From contig JAVIAB010000101.1 in the NCBI GenBank assembly GCA_032433765.1, positions 65,319,640-65,383,639 of the forward strand: 64,000 nucleotides of DNA, written 5' to 3'. The DNA is from Megaustenia siamemsis. Lineage: Eukaryota; Mollusca; Gastropoda; Stylommatophora; Ariophantidae. Under the pieces are notes generated by a model. The model was not told the origin of the DNA. It saw only the letters and a list, made by a program, of their open reading frames with translations, and did no database searches. Position numbers and translations under genes: made by a program. Positions 10,431 to 21,850 of the stretch are shown piece after piece (positions within the stretch are counted from its first letter, which is position 1; every line of letters begins with the position of its first letter).

Positions 10431-13398
10431 CAGTGGCGTATCCTGGGGTCTGAAAGAGAGCATGCAACTTTTAAAAAATGATAATTTTCTACTCACCCAG
10501 TTATTTGAAGTTCAGTTCTATTCTGCGGCTCTTTCTGCTAAAGTCCTCTGTTACTTTGTTATAAAAGTCATCATTGCCTTTCATCTCTACAAGAAGGTCT
10601 TTTTCAATTGACATCATTGATAGAGCAGAAAGACGACATTGCCCCTGCGAGTTCCTTATGAAATTTTTAATGCGTTTTAATGCAGAAAACGAACGTTCCA
10701 CTGAAGACGACGATGCAGGAATTGTCAATATTAATTCACAAAGTTTATGAAGTTCTGGAAGACCACTGTGAAGTCCTTTGTTCAAAAGAAATCTATGAAT
10801 GTCGGACACATACATTTCTTTAAAGTGTTGGGATACAAACATTGCCTTTAATTCAGATCTCAGTCTTACTATATCAAAATATTTCCCATATATTCCGTTC
10901 AGTTTGGAAAACTGCTCTTCTGGAAACTCTTTTGAAAATGTTAAAAATTTCTTACAGTCAAAAATTTCAAGAAATGACAAATCTGACAGAGAATCAAACC
11001 GGCTTTGTAACTGGCAGTTTACCGTATCATGAATTTCACAATACAGCCTTCTGTACTCATCCTTTGGGATAACTGAGGATTCTCGCTTTCTTCTCTTTGT
11101 TGGAGGACCACACTTGAACTCTATTTTGGCCCAAATTGAATCAAAGCCAGTATTGCGCATTGTGAACAATTTTTCTTTTAACTCAACTATCTCTCTAGAG
11201 CAATATGTGATGTCCAGTGAATTTGACTGAAGGATATTAAATACAACATCTGTCATCGAAAAAATATCGGTGAACACAGCCAAAAGGAAATTGAATTCAA
11301 AATCTCCTAGGTTTGACAGAAATCCAACTGCTTCATTAATTGTTGCGTGATCCCAATCACCAGGTCGTTCCAAAATGCATTCAAATAAATCTATTAATTC
11401 ATTATGATATTCAGAAACAGTCTGTACTAAACGACTGAAATAATTACATCTGGTTGCCGCCAGCTTGGGAAACCGTTTTTTCACTATGGTGTCCAACAAA
11501 TGTGTTCTCTTTGCTGAATGAGTAAAAAATGAAGCAAAACTGCTAAGTGACGAAAAGAATATTCTACACGTACTTATGCATGAGACAGCTTGAGACAGTA
11601 CTAAATTAAGTTTGTGTGCATAGCAATGGATGAATAATGCCTGAGAAACAACTTCCCTAACTCTCGTCTGCACACCATTCAATTGGCCTGCCATTACTGC
11701 TGCACCATCATAAGTTTGTGCTACTAGTTTTTCTCTACAGTCAAATTGATCAAGACTGTCTAAAGCCAGTTTTGACAATGCTTGTGCAGATCTGTCAGAG
11801 CTAACGTCATGAAAGCCAATAAATCTTTCGTAAATATTACCATTATAAATATATCTAAAAACAACTGACAGCTGAGACAAGTTTGTTACATCAGAGGTCT
11901 CGTCAATTAGGATGGCGACAAATCTGGACGATTGAATCTGAAATTTCACTTCTGCAGTTATTACATTGTTCACACTTTGGATAAGATCGTTCTGTATTAA
12001 TGGGGAAAGACCCGTGAATATATTTGACGTCATGAGATGCTGATGCAATTTTTCATCAAACTCTGCTAATAAATTTAAAGCTTCAATGTAGTTCCCACGA
12101 TTAGTGGAATCACTCCCCTCGCTGTGACCACGAAAAGCTAATTCTTGTTTTCCTAAAAAAACAAGTAACAGCAATTAACCTCTTTAGGATTTCTCGATTT
12201 TCTTTAACTGTTTCATTGTGTTTCATAATACTTTGTTTTTTCTGAAAATCCAATTGAACATCAATTCTGCTGGAGCCAAACACTTGTAACGCTATCCAAG
12301 CGTGAATATGACTTTCAGACTTTTCGTGTCTTGAAATAGCGTTATGTAAATTATTTAAATCAGAATACCCGCGTTGTCTGCTGTTCCAAGGCGAAGTGTC
12401 ATTTACAAACAATATACATGGCCAGCAAAATAACTTACATAATGATTCCGAACCACAAAGCCAAACGACTTTCTTATATAAATCATTGTTAAATGAACGG
12501 ACACGTTTTGTTCCATCTCGTTTCAAACTGCTTAACGCAGGAATCGGTCTGCCCTTTTTTACCAAGTCCAATTTTTCATTAAATGTTCGCGATTGAAACG
12601 GTCGCTCAAATAAATCTACAACATCATTAATAGAATCAGCCATAATAACCACAGTAAACAAATATACTAAGTTTAGTAATTAACAATAGCAATACAACAT
12701 GTTTCTGTACAAACACAAAATATTAAATATCAGCTGATTAAAATCACGTTTGAAGTTTTGAAATCGAAACCACATCGCTGTGTAAATGTGCGTGTGTTGA
12801 GTAAAATCACGTGACGTGTACCAAAAATGACCAGAAATGGTTTACTAAACAAGTGTGTGTGTAGGCATTCAAGATTATAATTGCTTGCATTGTTATCATT
12901 AGTTTAACATTCAAATAAAAGTACTAGAACATAGAAATTGCACTGTTTCACACCAGTAAATAAATGTTCATCAATCAATTTATTATTTGCCAGTGCTAAA
13001 TTGTTATAATAGTGATTGAATCATAAAATGTATTTATTTTTTTTTCATCGCAAGCTTACTGTGGAGACACGGATTTAATAAAACACACACAGTATATCAC
13101 TGCGCTTATATGTAAAGGGACTATTTTAACGAAAAAAACTTCAAAATTGCTTCAGAGCGGGCTAGTTCAACTATCATAAAAACGATTGGACATATACAAT
13201 TTTCTTTTAACGTCAGTGTTGCCAGCACTAATTTTTGGAAAAATTCAGATTTGTGAGAAAAACATTTCAAAATATATTTTTGAGCAATGCTGCAAGGGCT
13301 AAGTTTGGATGGGGGATAGATCACTGACTGGTTTATCATTTTCGCAACTCTTGAAGGCATGCAATGCTTGCCTTGCTTATATTAAGTATACGCCACTG
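10431..13398 (-). mobile_element. hAT transposon (ZMYM/DUF4371-type), nearly intact
   Basis: Terminal inverted repeats CAGTGGCGTA and TACGCCACTG, with a perfect 8-bp duplication CATTCAAG at 10423-10430 and 13399-13406. Arm B lacks it and has one CATACAAT-type site there, so it inserted after the duplication (or was lost from arm B, which is less likely given the clean site). It lies in intron 2 of the arm A ankyrin gene, in the gene's orientation. It carries one transposase gene. Confidence 0.95.
10501..12661 (-). pseudogene. hAT transposase with a single frameshift
   Basis: Two overlapping frames, 12661-12110 and 12174-10501, together make one transposase of about 720 residues. The N-terminal part has a TTF-type zinc-finger region (KVVWLCGSESLCKLFCWPC, then SRHEKSESHIHAW). 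The second part has the RNase H-like core: ILIDETSDV with the first Asp, TYDGAAVMAG with the second, and HCYAHKLNL. It ends with a hAT dimerisation block (IPASSSSVERSFSALKRIKN). The break is in a run of seven T (minus strand) at about 12155, where six would keep CFLGKQELAFRGH in frame. One extra base therefore disables it, unless the base is a homopolymer sequencing error. Known function of the family: cut-and-paste transposition. Confidence 0.88.
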
Positions 13399-13410
13399 CA
13401 TTCAAGGTAT

Positions 13411-13760
13411 ACCATTTACTAAGTCTTTGAGAAAATAGAATTGATCTGATATCCATGAGCTTTGGATAGTCAAACAGGTAATGTTCTACTGTTTCAAGCC
13501 AGTGTTCACAGGGCAGACAGGCTGAAGTTTGGTTTTATTGTATTTATTGGTGTAATTGTTCAGTAGTACATGACCAGTTCTCAGTCTGAAGATAGTGGAG
13601 TAGTCTCTTCTCTTTAAGTTGTTAAGGCAGTCATGAGGATTTAGTCTTGCCGTGTATTTGAAAAGTTCTCTGCCTTTTCTTTCTTATGGCTCCTTCATTC
13701 ACCTTTCATCTTCAGTAATGAAGAAAAGAATAATTCACCTATTTTTCTATACTGTTGGAG
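13411..13760 (-). mobile_element. I-clade LINE C-terminal relic (arm A)
   Basis: The minus strand reads, in shifting frames, DYSTIFRLRTGHVLLNNY, then PVCPCEHWLETVEHYLF-like and LMDIRSILFSQRLSKW. This is the Cys-rich C-terminal end of LINEs of the I type. Arm B has the same relic at 47668-48010, so it predates the duplication. Confidence 0.7.
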
Positions 13761-14224
13761 TTTAAGATTTCTTAGGTTGTGTTTAAAGCGATGATAGTAT
13801 AACACTTACTCTGAATCTTCTCTTAGCTAATTTAACTGCTTTATAATCTTCTGGTGTTTACAGCTGTTCTAGAATCCATTGTATCACTAGACTTATGTGC
13901 GTAATAATATACTGTGAAAATGTCCTGATTCAACTATACTTGTCTGTATTTGTCATCTTATCCATCACTAATGTTTCATGTTAATACACACACTCAATAA
14001 CGTGAGTACGCTAAAAAAAAACTCATGCAAAATATATTTCCATAAAAAGCAAATTAGCAAGACGACTAAGATATCATTGCTAAAATGTTGTATAATATTA
14101 TTTTATTCACATCTCCCCATAAATGTCATGTTTATTCCCACAAAAAGACTTTGAAATTTGCTGTCTTTAAGTACCATCATAAACAGGAAGCTACAAATGT
14201 CACTAACTACTGTCAAGTCAATAA

Positions 14225-14490
14225 ATTACATGTCAAAACTGCTGTTAATGGCTGTCACAAGGCAAGATGATTCCTAAGAATGTTGTCACTAGCTGCTGAC
14301 AAAAACCGTTCAGCTACAAATGCTGTTGTCATTAACTGCTGTCACAAACCATTCAGTTACAAATGCTGCTGTTATTAATAGCTGCCACAAACCACTATGA
14401 TTTTTAGGATTGCTATCTCTATCTGCTGTATGAAACCATGTAGTTACAAATGTGCATGCAATTATCAGCTATCACAATGCTTTATGAATG
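14225..14490. repeat. Degenerate tandem repeat, unit about 65 bp
   Basis: Four loose copies of a unit containing CAGTTACAAATGCTGCTGTC and CTGTCACAAACCA lie just inside intron 2 of the ankyrin gene. Also present in arm B at 50317-50580. Confidence 0.6.
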
Positions 14491-14559
14491 TTAGGTCAAC
14501 TGTCACTGATCCATAAATCAAGACATTTCTTGTGAGCTACCAGATATAGAGATACATAC

Positions 14560-15106
14560 ATAACAATTTTTCCAGCTTCGAATGCAGCATTCACAACACT
14601 TGAACAACTTGTTGCCCAGCCTTCCCTGTATACAGGAGGAAATATCTTGCAGATATGATCCTGAAATTGTTCTTTTATGTGGTTCAGGTCTTGAAGGTCA
14701 TTGTCACTGACATAATGGGGCTCTGCTGATGGAGAAGAGAAACTCAATGATCCAGGGCCTGAAGAAGTCTCTGAAGAAACCTGAGATAAATGACCTTTAC
14801 GTTGTCTGATGTTGCTCGGCACTTGAAAGTCACTGATATTTACATAATTAGGCTCTGCTGATAGAGAAGTGGAAATTAATGATCCAGAACTTGTTGAAGT
14901 CTCTGGAGAAATCTTTGAGAATTGATTCTCTGATTGTTGTTTCATGTTGTTCAGCACATGAAGGTCACACAAATTTACATAATTACTTTCTGCTGATAAA
15001 GAGGACAAACTGACTAGTCCAGAATCTGAAGATGTCGCTGCTGACCCATAAAACAATGTCCCAGAAGCATGGAGTGTGGAATCGCACCTTGATATGCCAT
15101 TTTCAC
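14560..15106 (-). CDS. Ankyrin gene A, exon 2 (Ser-rich, three YVN-type repeats)
   Basis: Acceptor CTGTTTTCTTAG/GTGAAAATGG and donor GTTAT/GTATGT bound 547 nt with no stop. Entry phase matches exon 1 (G+GT, Gly) and exit phase matches exon 3. The product has three tandem repeats of about 45 residues, each with a Ser-rich start, SAE(S/P)xYV, an xxDL/DF block and a short amphipathic stretch. The first two carry YVNL and YVNI, the third YVSD. A conserved end (YREGWATSCSSVVNAAF) follows. Arm B keeps the frame and differs by two single-codon deletions, which is the pattern expected of selected coding sequence. The domain is unknown to me. Read alone without the donor, the frame runs on to 14496. 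Confidence 0.8.
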
Positions 15107-15424
15107 CTAAGAAAACAGGTAAAAGAAATTATCTGGTAATGTCATATTGACACAATATACATGTACTTTAAATGGAAGACTAACTTCAAGAAATGAAAAC
15201 AAGTATTCTATTTAGATGTATCAAAATGACAATGAAAAAAATCATTTTTTTGTTAAGTGCAGATATATATTTTTTTTTTATTCCTGATGAGGAAAACTGT
15301 GATTTTATTTGGAACATGTCATATCTGACTCAAAAATGCAAGTGATCTTTAATTTGCAAATAAAAAACTGATAAATAAACTAAACATTTATCTATCTAGT
15401 TTTTCCATATTGTTTAGCTATAAC

Positions 15425-16500
15425 TTCTAGTAAATACAGCAGAATCCAGTTATAATATCATCGGGGAACAGTGAAATATTGTCATTATAACCATATCTCA
15501 TTATATTTGATTTATGTTTAATAATAAGTGAATGTGTTATGTAGTGAAACTATAGCTCTCAAAAATGTTAAATTTGGTTGAGCTGAGCAATTGACCACAG
15601 TAAGTGCGGACTTCTTCCATGTAACAATAATTTCCTATCAATCTTGTTGTTCAAATATTGACCCTGTCATCCGCAATTTTTTGTTTGTTATAATTTGCTT
15701 ATATTTTTAAAACAAGGTGGTTTCCCCAATTTTCTTGCTGTAAACAGGAGCAGCTTGTCACCATTCATGATGGCAGTGATCAAAATAGAAATTCTGTTTT
15801 TTGGAATCGTTTACCACTGGACGCATCTCCTTGTTCAGCAAGTATATGGTTTGGGACCACTTAAAAGAAAGATTTTTCTTATCTTCATTGTATACATTTT
15901 TTTGGATCTAATTGCTTGAGAATTTCCTACAGTTCCCTTTGCTTTTACTTATCAGCTGGATTTTTTTAATGACCCAGCCTCACCATAGACAACTTTCATC
16001 GCCATTATATGTTGCACTTTTAACTGTTTCCGTAAGTTTCTGTACACTGTGCACTATGCCAATTACGGCGGTGTACTTTTGCCGCATAGTGTGTTCCTCT
16101 CTATTTAATTAGTGAACCGTCATAAAACCCCAATTGTTTGTACATGTCTTGTGTCATCTTGGTATTGGTGAAATCTAATACCTTGTTCAATTACCTAAAA
16201 TTAATATCTAATATGTTATAAGTTAGATAAGTATAAATATGTAGGTTGATTCTTAAAACCATGAAAAATGTTGTCTCTGAAATCTCTTCCTTTGCGTTGA
16301 TAAAAATGTTTATGTACGGAAAGAGTTAATCGGTTCAGTCAGCCAACTTAAATTGAAGTTAGTATAATCGACATTCTCTGTGACCTCGTTTCCCTTTTCA
16401 ATAATGATGGGTCCTGAAATCTTGGCATTCTTACTCCTATTTTGCTGGAACCATGTATACAAAGTGCAGTCAACATCTTCGTATTTGGCTTCCTAATTGT
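15425..16500 (-). mobile_element. pogo/Tigger transposon relic (arm A)
   Basis: The minus strand reads, with many stops, LAEQGDASSG, ITAIMNGDKLLLFTARKLGK and PPCFKN, which match the core of Tigger-type DDE transposases (the segment between the first two Asp residues). Further upstream on the minus strand is a decayed CENP-B-like DNA-binding region, clearer in arm B (SKNAQISGPILNEKGKEV). It is inactive and older than the duplication. Confidence 0.75.
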
Positions 16501-16599
16501 ATTATACTTTAACTATAAGAAATGTAGACAAATTTTACAATTATTTGTTCTAGATCATATTTAGTTTTGTATTTTTAATAATATTCTCACAGATTTGCA

Positions 16600-17870
16600 A
16601 TCTTTCTGGCTATCAATTATATAATCTAGAACACCCTTCCAGTCAACAAACTTACGCCAAATGTGAATCTGTATTCAGATGTTGTAGAGAGAGCTCATGT
16701 GATGAGATACCTGGGAGTGTAGTTTGATCAAAGCCTTAGTTTTAACAAGAATTTAGACCTGGTGGTATTGAAAATGACCTATCTGCAATGAGGGTATTGA
16801 CATCAGCACAAACCGAGCAGTGTCATCTTGTTCTCTTATACCAGGGGCTGCCCTGTCTGTGATTGCACTGCCAATCCTGACTCTTAGCAATAGACAAATA
16901 GAATGATTGAAAAGGATACAACATGAGGCATTGTACATCATCATTTCCTTAGGTGCACAGAAAATACTAAGTGTTAGGTAATGCACTGTCTCCTCAATTT
17001 TCCCACCATGGCGGACAGAATAAGACTTTGCAGAGCATGTCCCTACCTACATATCAGTACTGATCCACCATACCATGTATTTATAGATACAAAAGGTAGC
17101 AGGTTAAAAGAGGAAAATCATGGATGGGGCAGGCTATTGATATTGTTCAGCGGGTGTGTTTTTTATTTAGGACAGAGAATCTGGGAAAGAAATGGGTACA
17201 AGTGCAGTCAGGATGCAAAAGTCCTTGCTCACCATCATCACATTGGATAGAGACTGAAGACAAGTAAACCCCTTGGTTGCTGAGGCAGGAGTGCAGGCCC
17301 TTTTTTACTAAAACTTTACAGATACTGACAGAGTCATTTACACAGGTGGCTCAGTTATTTGGCACAGATGGAGTTTGTGGACTTTTAACATCTCATGTTG
17401 GAGCCAGAACTGTGAAGGAAAACAGTGGTATTTTTGCATTGACTGCAGGTAGTTTGACTATGGAAATTATGGTAATTGCTAATGCATTAGCATGACTTGA
17501 GACACGGACATATATTACCTGTGTGTTTCTCAAAGACTAAATTAGAATGCTCAGAAAGATCGCAACTGGCTTTGTGCCACGTTAGTAGTTGGAGTATCTT
17601 GGGAGCTGTGCTTCATGTTCAATCCAGGGAACAGGGGTGGTAGGAGGTAACGAATGTGCCGACAGACTTGCCAAATTTGACTGATGTTGGTTGTGGAAGG
17701 GAAATGGAAGACTTTGACATTCTGAATGCCCTGAGGGGTGCTGGACTAAAATGCAACAACAAATTACTGAGATATGAGCATTTATTGACTTGTCTGATGT
17801 GCAATGAGGATGACCTGTCTACTAAACTAAATTAAATAAACCCCTACCGCAAAAGTCTTTGATTCTATCA
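16600..17870 (+). mobile_element. I-clade LINE relic with RNase H (arm A)
   Basis: Broken plus-strand frames include VMRYLGV.FDQSLSF (RT thumb/connection), LLNFPTMADRIRLCRA, an RNase H-like segment (GTDG, then ARTVKENSG and TMEIMVIANALA) and a segment ending ECADRLAKF-like at about 17660. RNase H after RT is a feature of the I clade (for example nimbus of Biomphalaria). The same relic is at 52720-53860. Confidence 0.75.
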
Positions 17871-17934
17871 GATGCGCTCAAACAAATAAGGTTTTCACCA
17901 ACATAATCATGATTGTACAAAACAATTGCAAAAG

Positions 17935-18060
17935 GGAGTTCATTTTTACTTTTTCTAGCATCATCATTTGCTCCAACTTTGAGGAGCATTTCAACAGAAA
18001 CTTTATGATCAAAAAGAGCAATGAAGTGAAATGGTCATTGTTTTCATCATCAGCATAAGG
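17935..18060 (-). pseudogene. Decayed single ankyrin repeat in intron 1 (arm A)
   Basis: The minus strand reads HFIALFDHKVSVEMLLKVGA, an ankyrin-repeat consensus, but the frame is closed by TGA directly upstream and a small indel separates it from an upstream ADDENND stretch. The same lesion is in arm B, so it was dead before the duplication. It may be a lost exon of an ancestral gene. Confidence 0.55.
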
Positions 18061-18213
18061 ATCAACTATCTGATTAATAACACTAACTGATCATGCAGTT
18101 TTTAGCTCTAACATTTAGTTTATATTTTAAAATAAACAATGTTCTTCAATATATTTTTCTAGCATATCTAAATTTTTAACAGAAGTTACACAAACAACAG
18201 AAATAAATGTTAC

Positions 18214-19996
18214 CTTTGCTAGAACAACTGTCCTCGAATAGAATAGTTTTGCTGCCAGATGCAGTAAATGTGGTGCTCATGGTTTCTATTTCTTCTATTT
18301 TAGTTCTTGAAGAATTAGAACTCCATGAAGTAATAACTTTCTTTATCTTAGAATGTAACCAGTTACGGGGTTCAACAAAGTTGCTCAATGTTTTTGAGTT
18401 AAATCTGTCCTTTTGGCTGTCATCCATATAATTAAGAACACTTTTCCCCCAAGCATCTATTGCATTAACAGATGCACCAAAATGAAGAAGAAGTTCAGCA
18501 ACATCATTATGTTTATACTTCATAGCTAAATGTAAAGGTGATTGTTTATTATCACCTTTAGTGTTAATATTAGCTCCAGCTTTGATTAGTATTTTAACAA
18601 CTTTTTTATGTCCATACTTAGCACTCAAATGTAGCGGAGTTTCTTTATCGCAAGCTTCAGCATTAACATTAGCACCAGCTTTCAGAAGAATTTCAACAAT
18701 TTCTTTGCGACCATTTAAAGCACTCAAATGTGTTGGAGTATATTTATCGCAATCTTTAGCATTAACATTAGCACCAGCTTTCAGAAGAATTTTAACAACT
18801 TCTTTATGCCCATTCTTAGCACTCAAGTGTAGTGGAGTTTGTTTACTAGAGCATTCAGCATCAATTACTGCTCCAGCCTCAAGGAGAATGTCAACAATTT
18901 CTGTTTGATCATTCATAGCACTCAAATGTATTGGAGTGTCTTTATCACAATCTTTAGCATCAACATTAGCACCAGCTTTGAGAAGAATTTCAACAATTTC
19001 TTTGTGACCATTTAATGCACTCAAATGTAGAGCAGTCTGATTACCATAATCTGCAGCATCAATATTAGCACCAGCTTTGAGAAGAATTTTAACAATTTCT
19101 TTGTGACCATAAAATGTACTCATATGTAGAGCAGCCTGTTTACCATAAACTGCAGCATCAACATTAGCACCAGCATTGAGAAAAATTTCAACAATTTCTT
19201 TGTGACCATTTAATGCACTCAAATGTAGAGCAGCCTGTTTGCCATTACCTCCAGCATCAAAATTAGCACCAGCTTTGAGAAGGATTTCAACAACCTCTTT
19301 ATGTCCATGCATAGCACTCAAGTCTAATGGAGTTTGTTTAGTAGAGAATTCAGCATCAACTACTGCTCCAGCTTTAAGCAGAATGTCAACAATTTCTTTG
19401 TGACCATTTAATGCACTAAAATGTAGAGGTGTCTGTTGACCATATTCTTTAGCATCAAAATTAGCACCAGCATTGAGAAGAATTTCTACAATTTCTTTGT
19501 GACCATTTAAAACACTCAAATGTAGTGGAGTCTGTTTATTCCAATCTTTAGTATCAACATTAGCACTAGCCTTTAGAAGAATTTCAACAACTTCTTTATG
19601 TCCATTCTTAGCACTCAAGTGTAGTGGAGTTTGTTTACTAGAGCATTCAGCATCAACATTAGCACCAGCTTTGAGAAGAATTTCAACAATTTCTTTGTGA
19701 CCATTTAAAGCACTCAAATGTAGAGCAGTCTGATTACCATAATCCTCAGCATCAACATTAGCTCCAGCATCGAGAATAATTTCTACAATTTCTTTATGGC
19801 CTTTTAAGGCACCTAAATGTAGTGATGTTTGTCTATGCTTGTCTACAGCATGAACATTTGATCCGGCTTTAAGAAGATCTTTAACATCTGAAATGTTAAT
19901 GTCATTTTTTGATAATAATGTCAGCAGTTTCACTTCATGAGGTTCATATTTTTTATTTATGACCAGCAGAGGTTGTTGATTTTTCATGTAAGCCAT
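18214..19996 (-). CDS. Ankyrin gene A, exon 1 (start codon and 14 ankyrin repeats)
   Basis: Starts ATGGCTTACATG at 19996 and gives 594 codons plus one base before a good donor (AAAG/GTAACA). After an N-terminal lead of about 20 residues and a partial repeat come 14 full ankyrin repeats of 33 residues (pattern QTPLHLSALNGHKEIVEILL, KAGANVDA) and a C-terminal cap with ALNYMDD-like residues. A basic/Ser-rich linker follows. Ankyrin stacks bind protein partners; no catalytic domain is visible. Reading past the donor gives only 12 more codons before a stop, so splicing to exon 2 is the better model. With exons 2 and 3 the protein is about 850 residues. There is no signal peptide or membrane segment, so it is probably intracellular. 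Confidence 0.88.
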
Positions 19997-20358
19997 GTTT
20001 TATAATTTTTTTTTACGAGCACTTATGTTGATATTGGATCTGTTGATAATTTTAGAAAAAGATAAATTATTATGGCTACTGTTCATTGATCACATATAGA
20101 AAATAGCTAATAGATTAACAACAACAGAGATGGAAGATCTGGCTAGAGACAGAGATTCTTACAAATGGTTATAATATATTTATGCAATGTTGCTAGAATT
20201 CATAGAAACATATTTGTTTACAGATGTTAGGAGTTGCTTGAAATTAGATTTTTACACCCTTGTATTATAGGTCTAGTACAGATCTAACTATTTATAAAAT
20301 GTACTTAGTATTAGTTTAGGCAAGCTCATATTACAGTAGATTGTTGTATATTGTATAA

Positions 20359-20628
20359 CACCCGTGTGTTGCCAGGCCCTCATTATGAGGGAAGTAAAGA
20401 ATAGTGACACAGTGACCTTCCAGGCATGTCGTAAGAGACAAATAAGGAGATTGATCGTTGGCTTGGCAAGCTGTCATTGTAAAAAGTATTGTTATGGAAA
20501 CAACTGTAGATTTTAGAAGCAGTGATTTCTGCAATATGTGCAATTTTAGCATGCAAGGTTTCTGTTTTTTAGATTGTAGTTCTCCTCTATGTGCCGTCTT
20601 TTACTCGAAGGGACTATAGATAGATAGA
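20359..20628 (+). mobile_element. SINE-like element with (TAGA)n tail (arm A)
   Basis: Flanked by a 10-bp duplication TATTGTATAA (20349-20358 and 20629-20638) and ending in TAGATAGATAGATA. The last 40 or so bases (TATGTGCCGTC, ACTCGAAGGGAC) resemble the 3' end of LINE-C at 4390-4440, suggesting that LINE supplied its retrotransposition. Arm B has the same insertion at 56507-56768, and a third copy is at 45945-46168. I see no clear A or B box. Confidence 0.8.
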
Positions 20629-20780
20629 TATTGTATAAAATATGTAGCAGTCTTTTCAATCTGAATCTAAAAACCATTATGAACTTTGAACTTTGTTGAT
20701 ATTTTTACAATCACTTTATTCCTTCTGAAGTCAGAAATATTGTTTCTTTCTCTTTCTTTCTGGGACTCAACCAATGATTA

Positions 20781-20995
20781 CTAAAGGAATGAATAGTCCC
20801 CTTTGTCATCCATCCTTAAAAGTTCTTTAAGTTGATGTAACATTGTGTTGTGATTTATTTGAGGCCTGATATTGTCAAATAGGAGCACTATGTCATCTCT
20901 AAAATCTAGATCGTTCAAGTTATTCTTATCACACCATTGAATGTTGTCATTATTTCTAAGCATCATATAATAAATGGTAATTCCAAATAGCAATG
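20781..20995 (-). mobile_element. Reverse transcriptase relic
   Basis: The minus-strand frame contains GITIYYMM, NNLNDLDFRDDIVLLFDN and QLKELL. The FRDD is a mutated F/YADD catalytic box of a non-LTR reverse transcriptase. It straddles the right end of duplication arm A. Confidence 0.65.
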
Positions 20996-21109
20996 GTTAT
21001 AGTATGCATTCATGTTTTAAAAGAAAGTATTTGACAACATATATAGATTGTCCTTGTGCAATATCTTAAAACATTATAAAATACCACCAAAAATGTAATA
21101 ATATTAATA

Positions 21110-21600
21110 TTCCAGAAAATGATTAATAAGAATTACTTGGAAGATCTAGAATTTACAGATAGTAAAGTGCTCATAAATAACAAGAGGCAAGATATCACAG
21201 ATACCTTATCATCAATGGTGGAAAAAAATGGACTTCAAATCACTTGGAATGAAACAACAATAATGAAAAAGTAAACTACTCCAGAGGGCAATATATATCT
21301 CAATTGCCAGGCATTGGAAAGAGTTGACTAAGATATGTATACATATATTGGCTATATTATAGGGAAAAAAAGTGAAATAAAGAAGGTAATCAGAAGCAGG
21401 ATAGTAAAACCAGCAAAGAATTAAAATAAAAAAAACTTGGACAAAATATGGAAATAAAAAATATTAAGAAGAATACTTTGTGTACAATGGAGTAAATTCA
21501 AGACCAATATTGAGATGAGAGAAATGATCTTGCAACCAAAGATCTCTTTCTCATCAACAATTATGAAGAGACATATTACTATTTATTTGGCAAGGAAGTG
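21110..21600 (+). mobile_element. LINE relic upstream of the 21-26 kb repeat unit
   Basis: Broken frames read NYLEDLEFTDSKVL, RQDITDTLSSMVEKNGLQIT, then IYIGYI-like and KKVIRSRIVKP, the palm/thumb part of an RT. It leads into the repeat described at 21600-26230. The segment near 21370-21470 recurs at 59960-60050. Confidence 0.65.
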
Positions 21601-21850
21601 AAATTAATTGATAGATGAATAGTTTAGATGTGAATGAAACTCAAGATAGACGAGACATCATTAGATTGATTAATATAATTATTTTAATTACATAAAATAA
21701 AATACACTAATCTATCTACTCACTACCTTATATCAACAAAATGGGTTTATGTTATTTTATTTGTCTTCATTATAATTGACATAATAAAATGACAAATCCT
21801 CTACAACGGGAATTTGCCATGTAAATGTAAATTCCTCATATATATATATA

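Larger units (their letters stand above)
15107..18213 (-). other. Intron 1 of ankyrin gene A
   Basis: Inferred from donor AAAG/GTAACA at 18214/18213 and acceptor TTCTTAG at 15107, both in phase 1. It holds a pogo relic, an I-clade LINE relic in antisense, and a decayed ankyrin repeat. Equivalent in arm B: 51178-54164. Confidence 0.7.
9079..20975. repeat. Segmental duplication, arm A
   Basis: This stretch aligns collinearly and in the same orientation with 46340-58362. Shared landmarks in order are the RTE tail, exon 3, an I-clade LINE relic, exon 2, a pogo relic, a second LINE relic, the ankyrin exon and a SINE with its own target duplication. The only large difference inside arm A is the hAT at 10431-13398. 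Without it the arm is about 8.9 kb. Both ends fall in LINE-derived sequence. Confidence 0.93.

Noticed and set aside
18207..18908. Plus-strand frames opposite the ankyrin exon (and 54158-55057)
   Set aside because: Repetitive antisense shadows of the ankyrin repeats.
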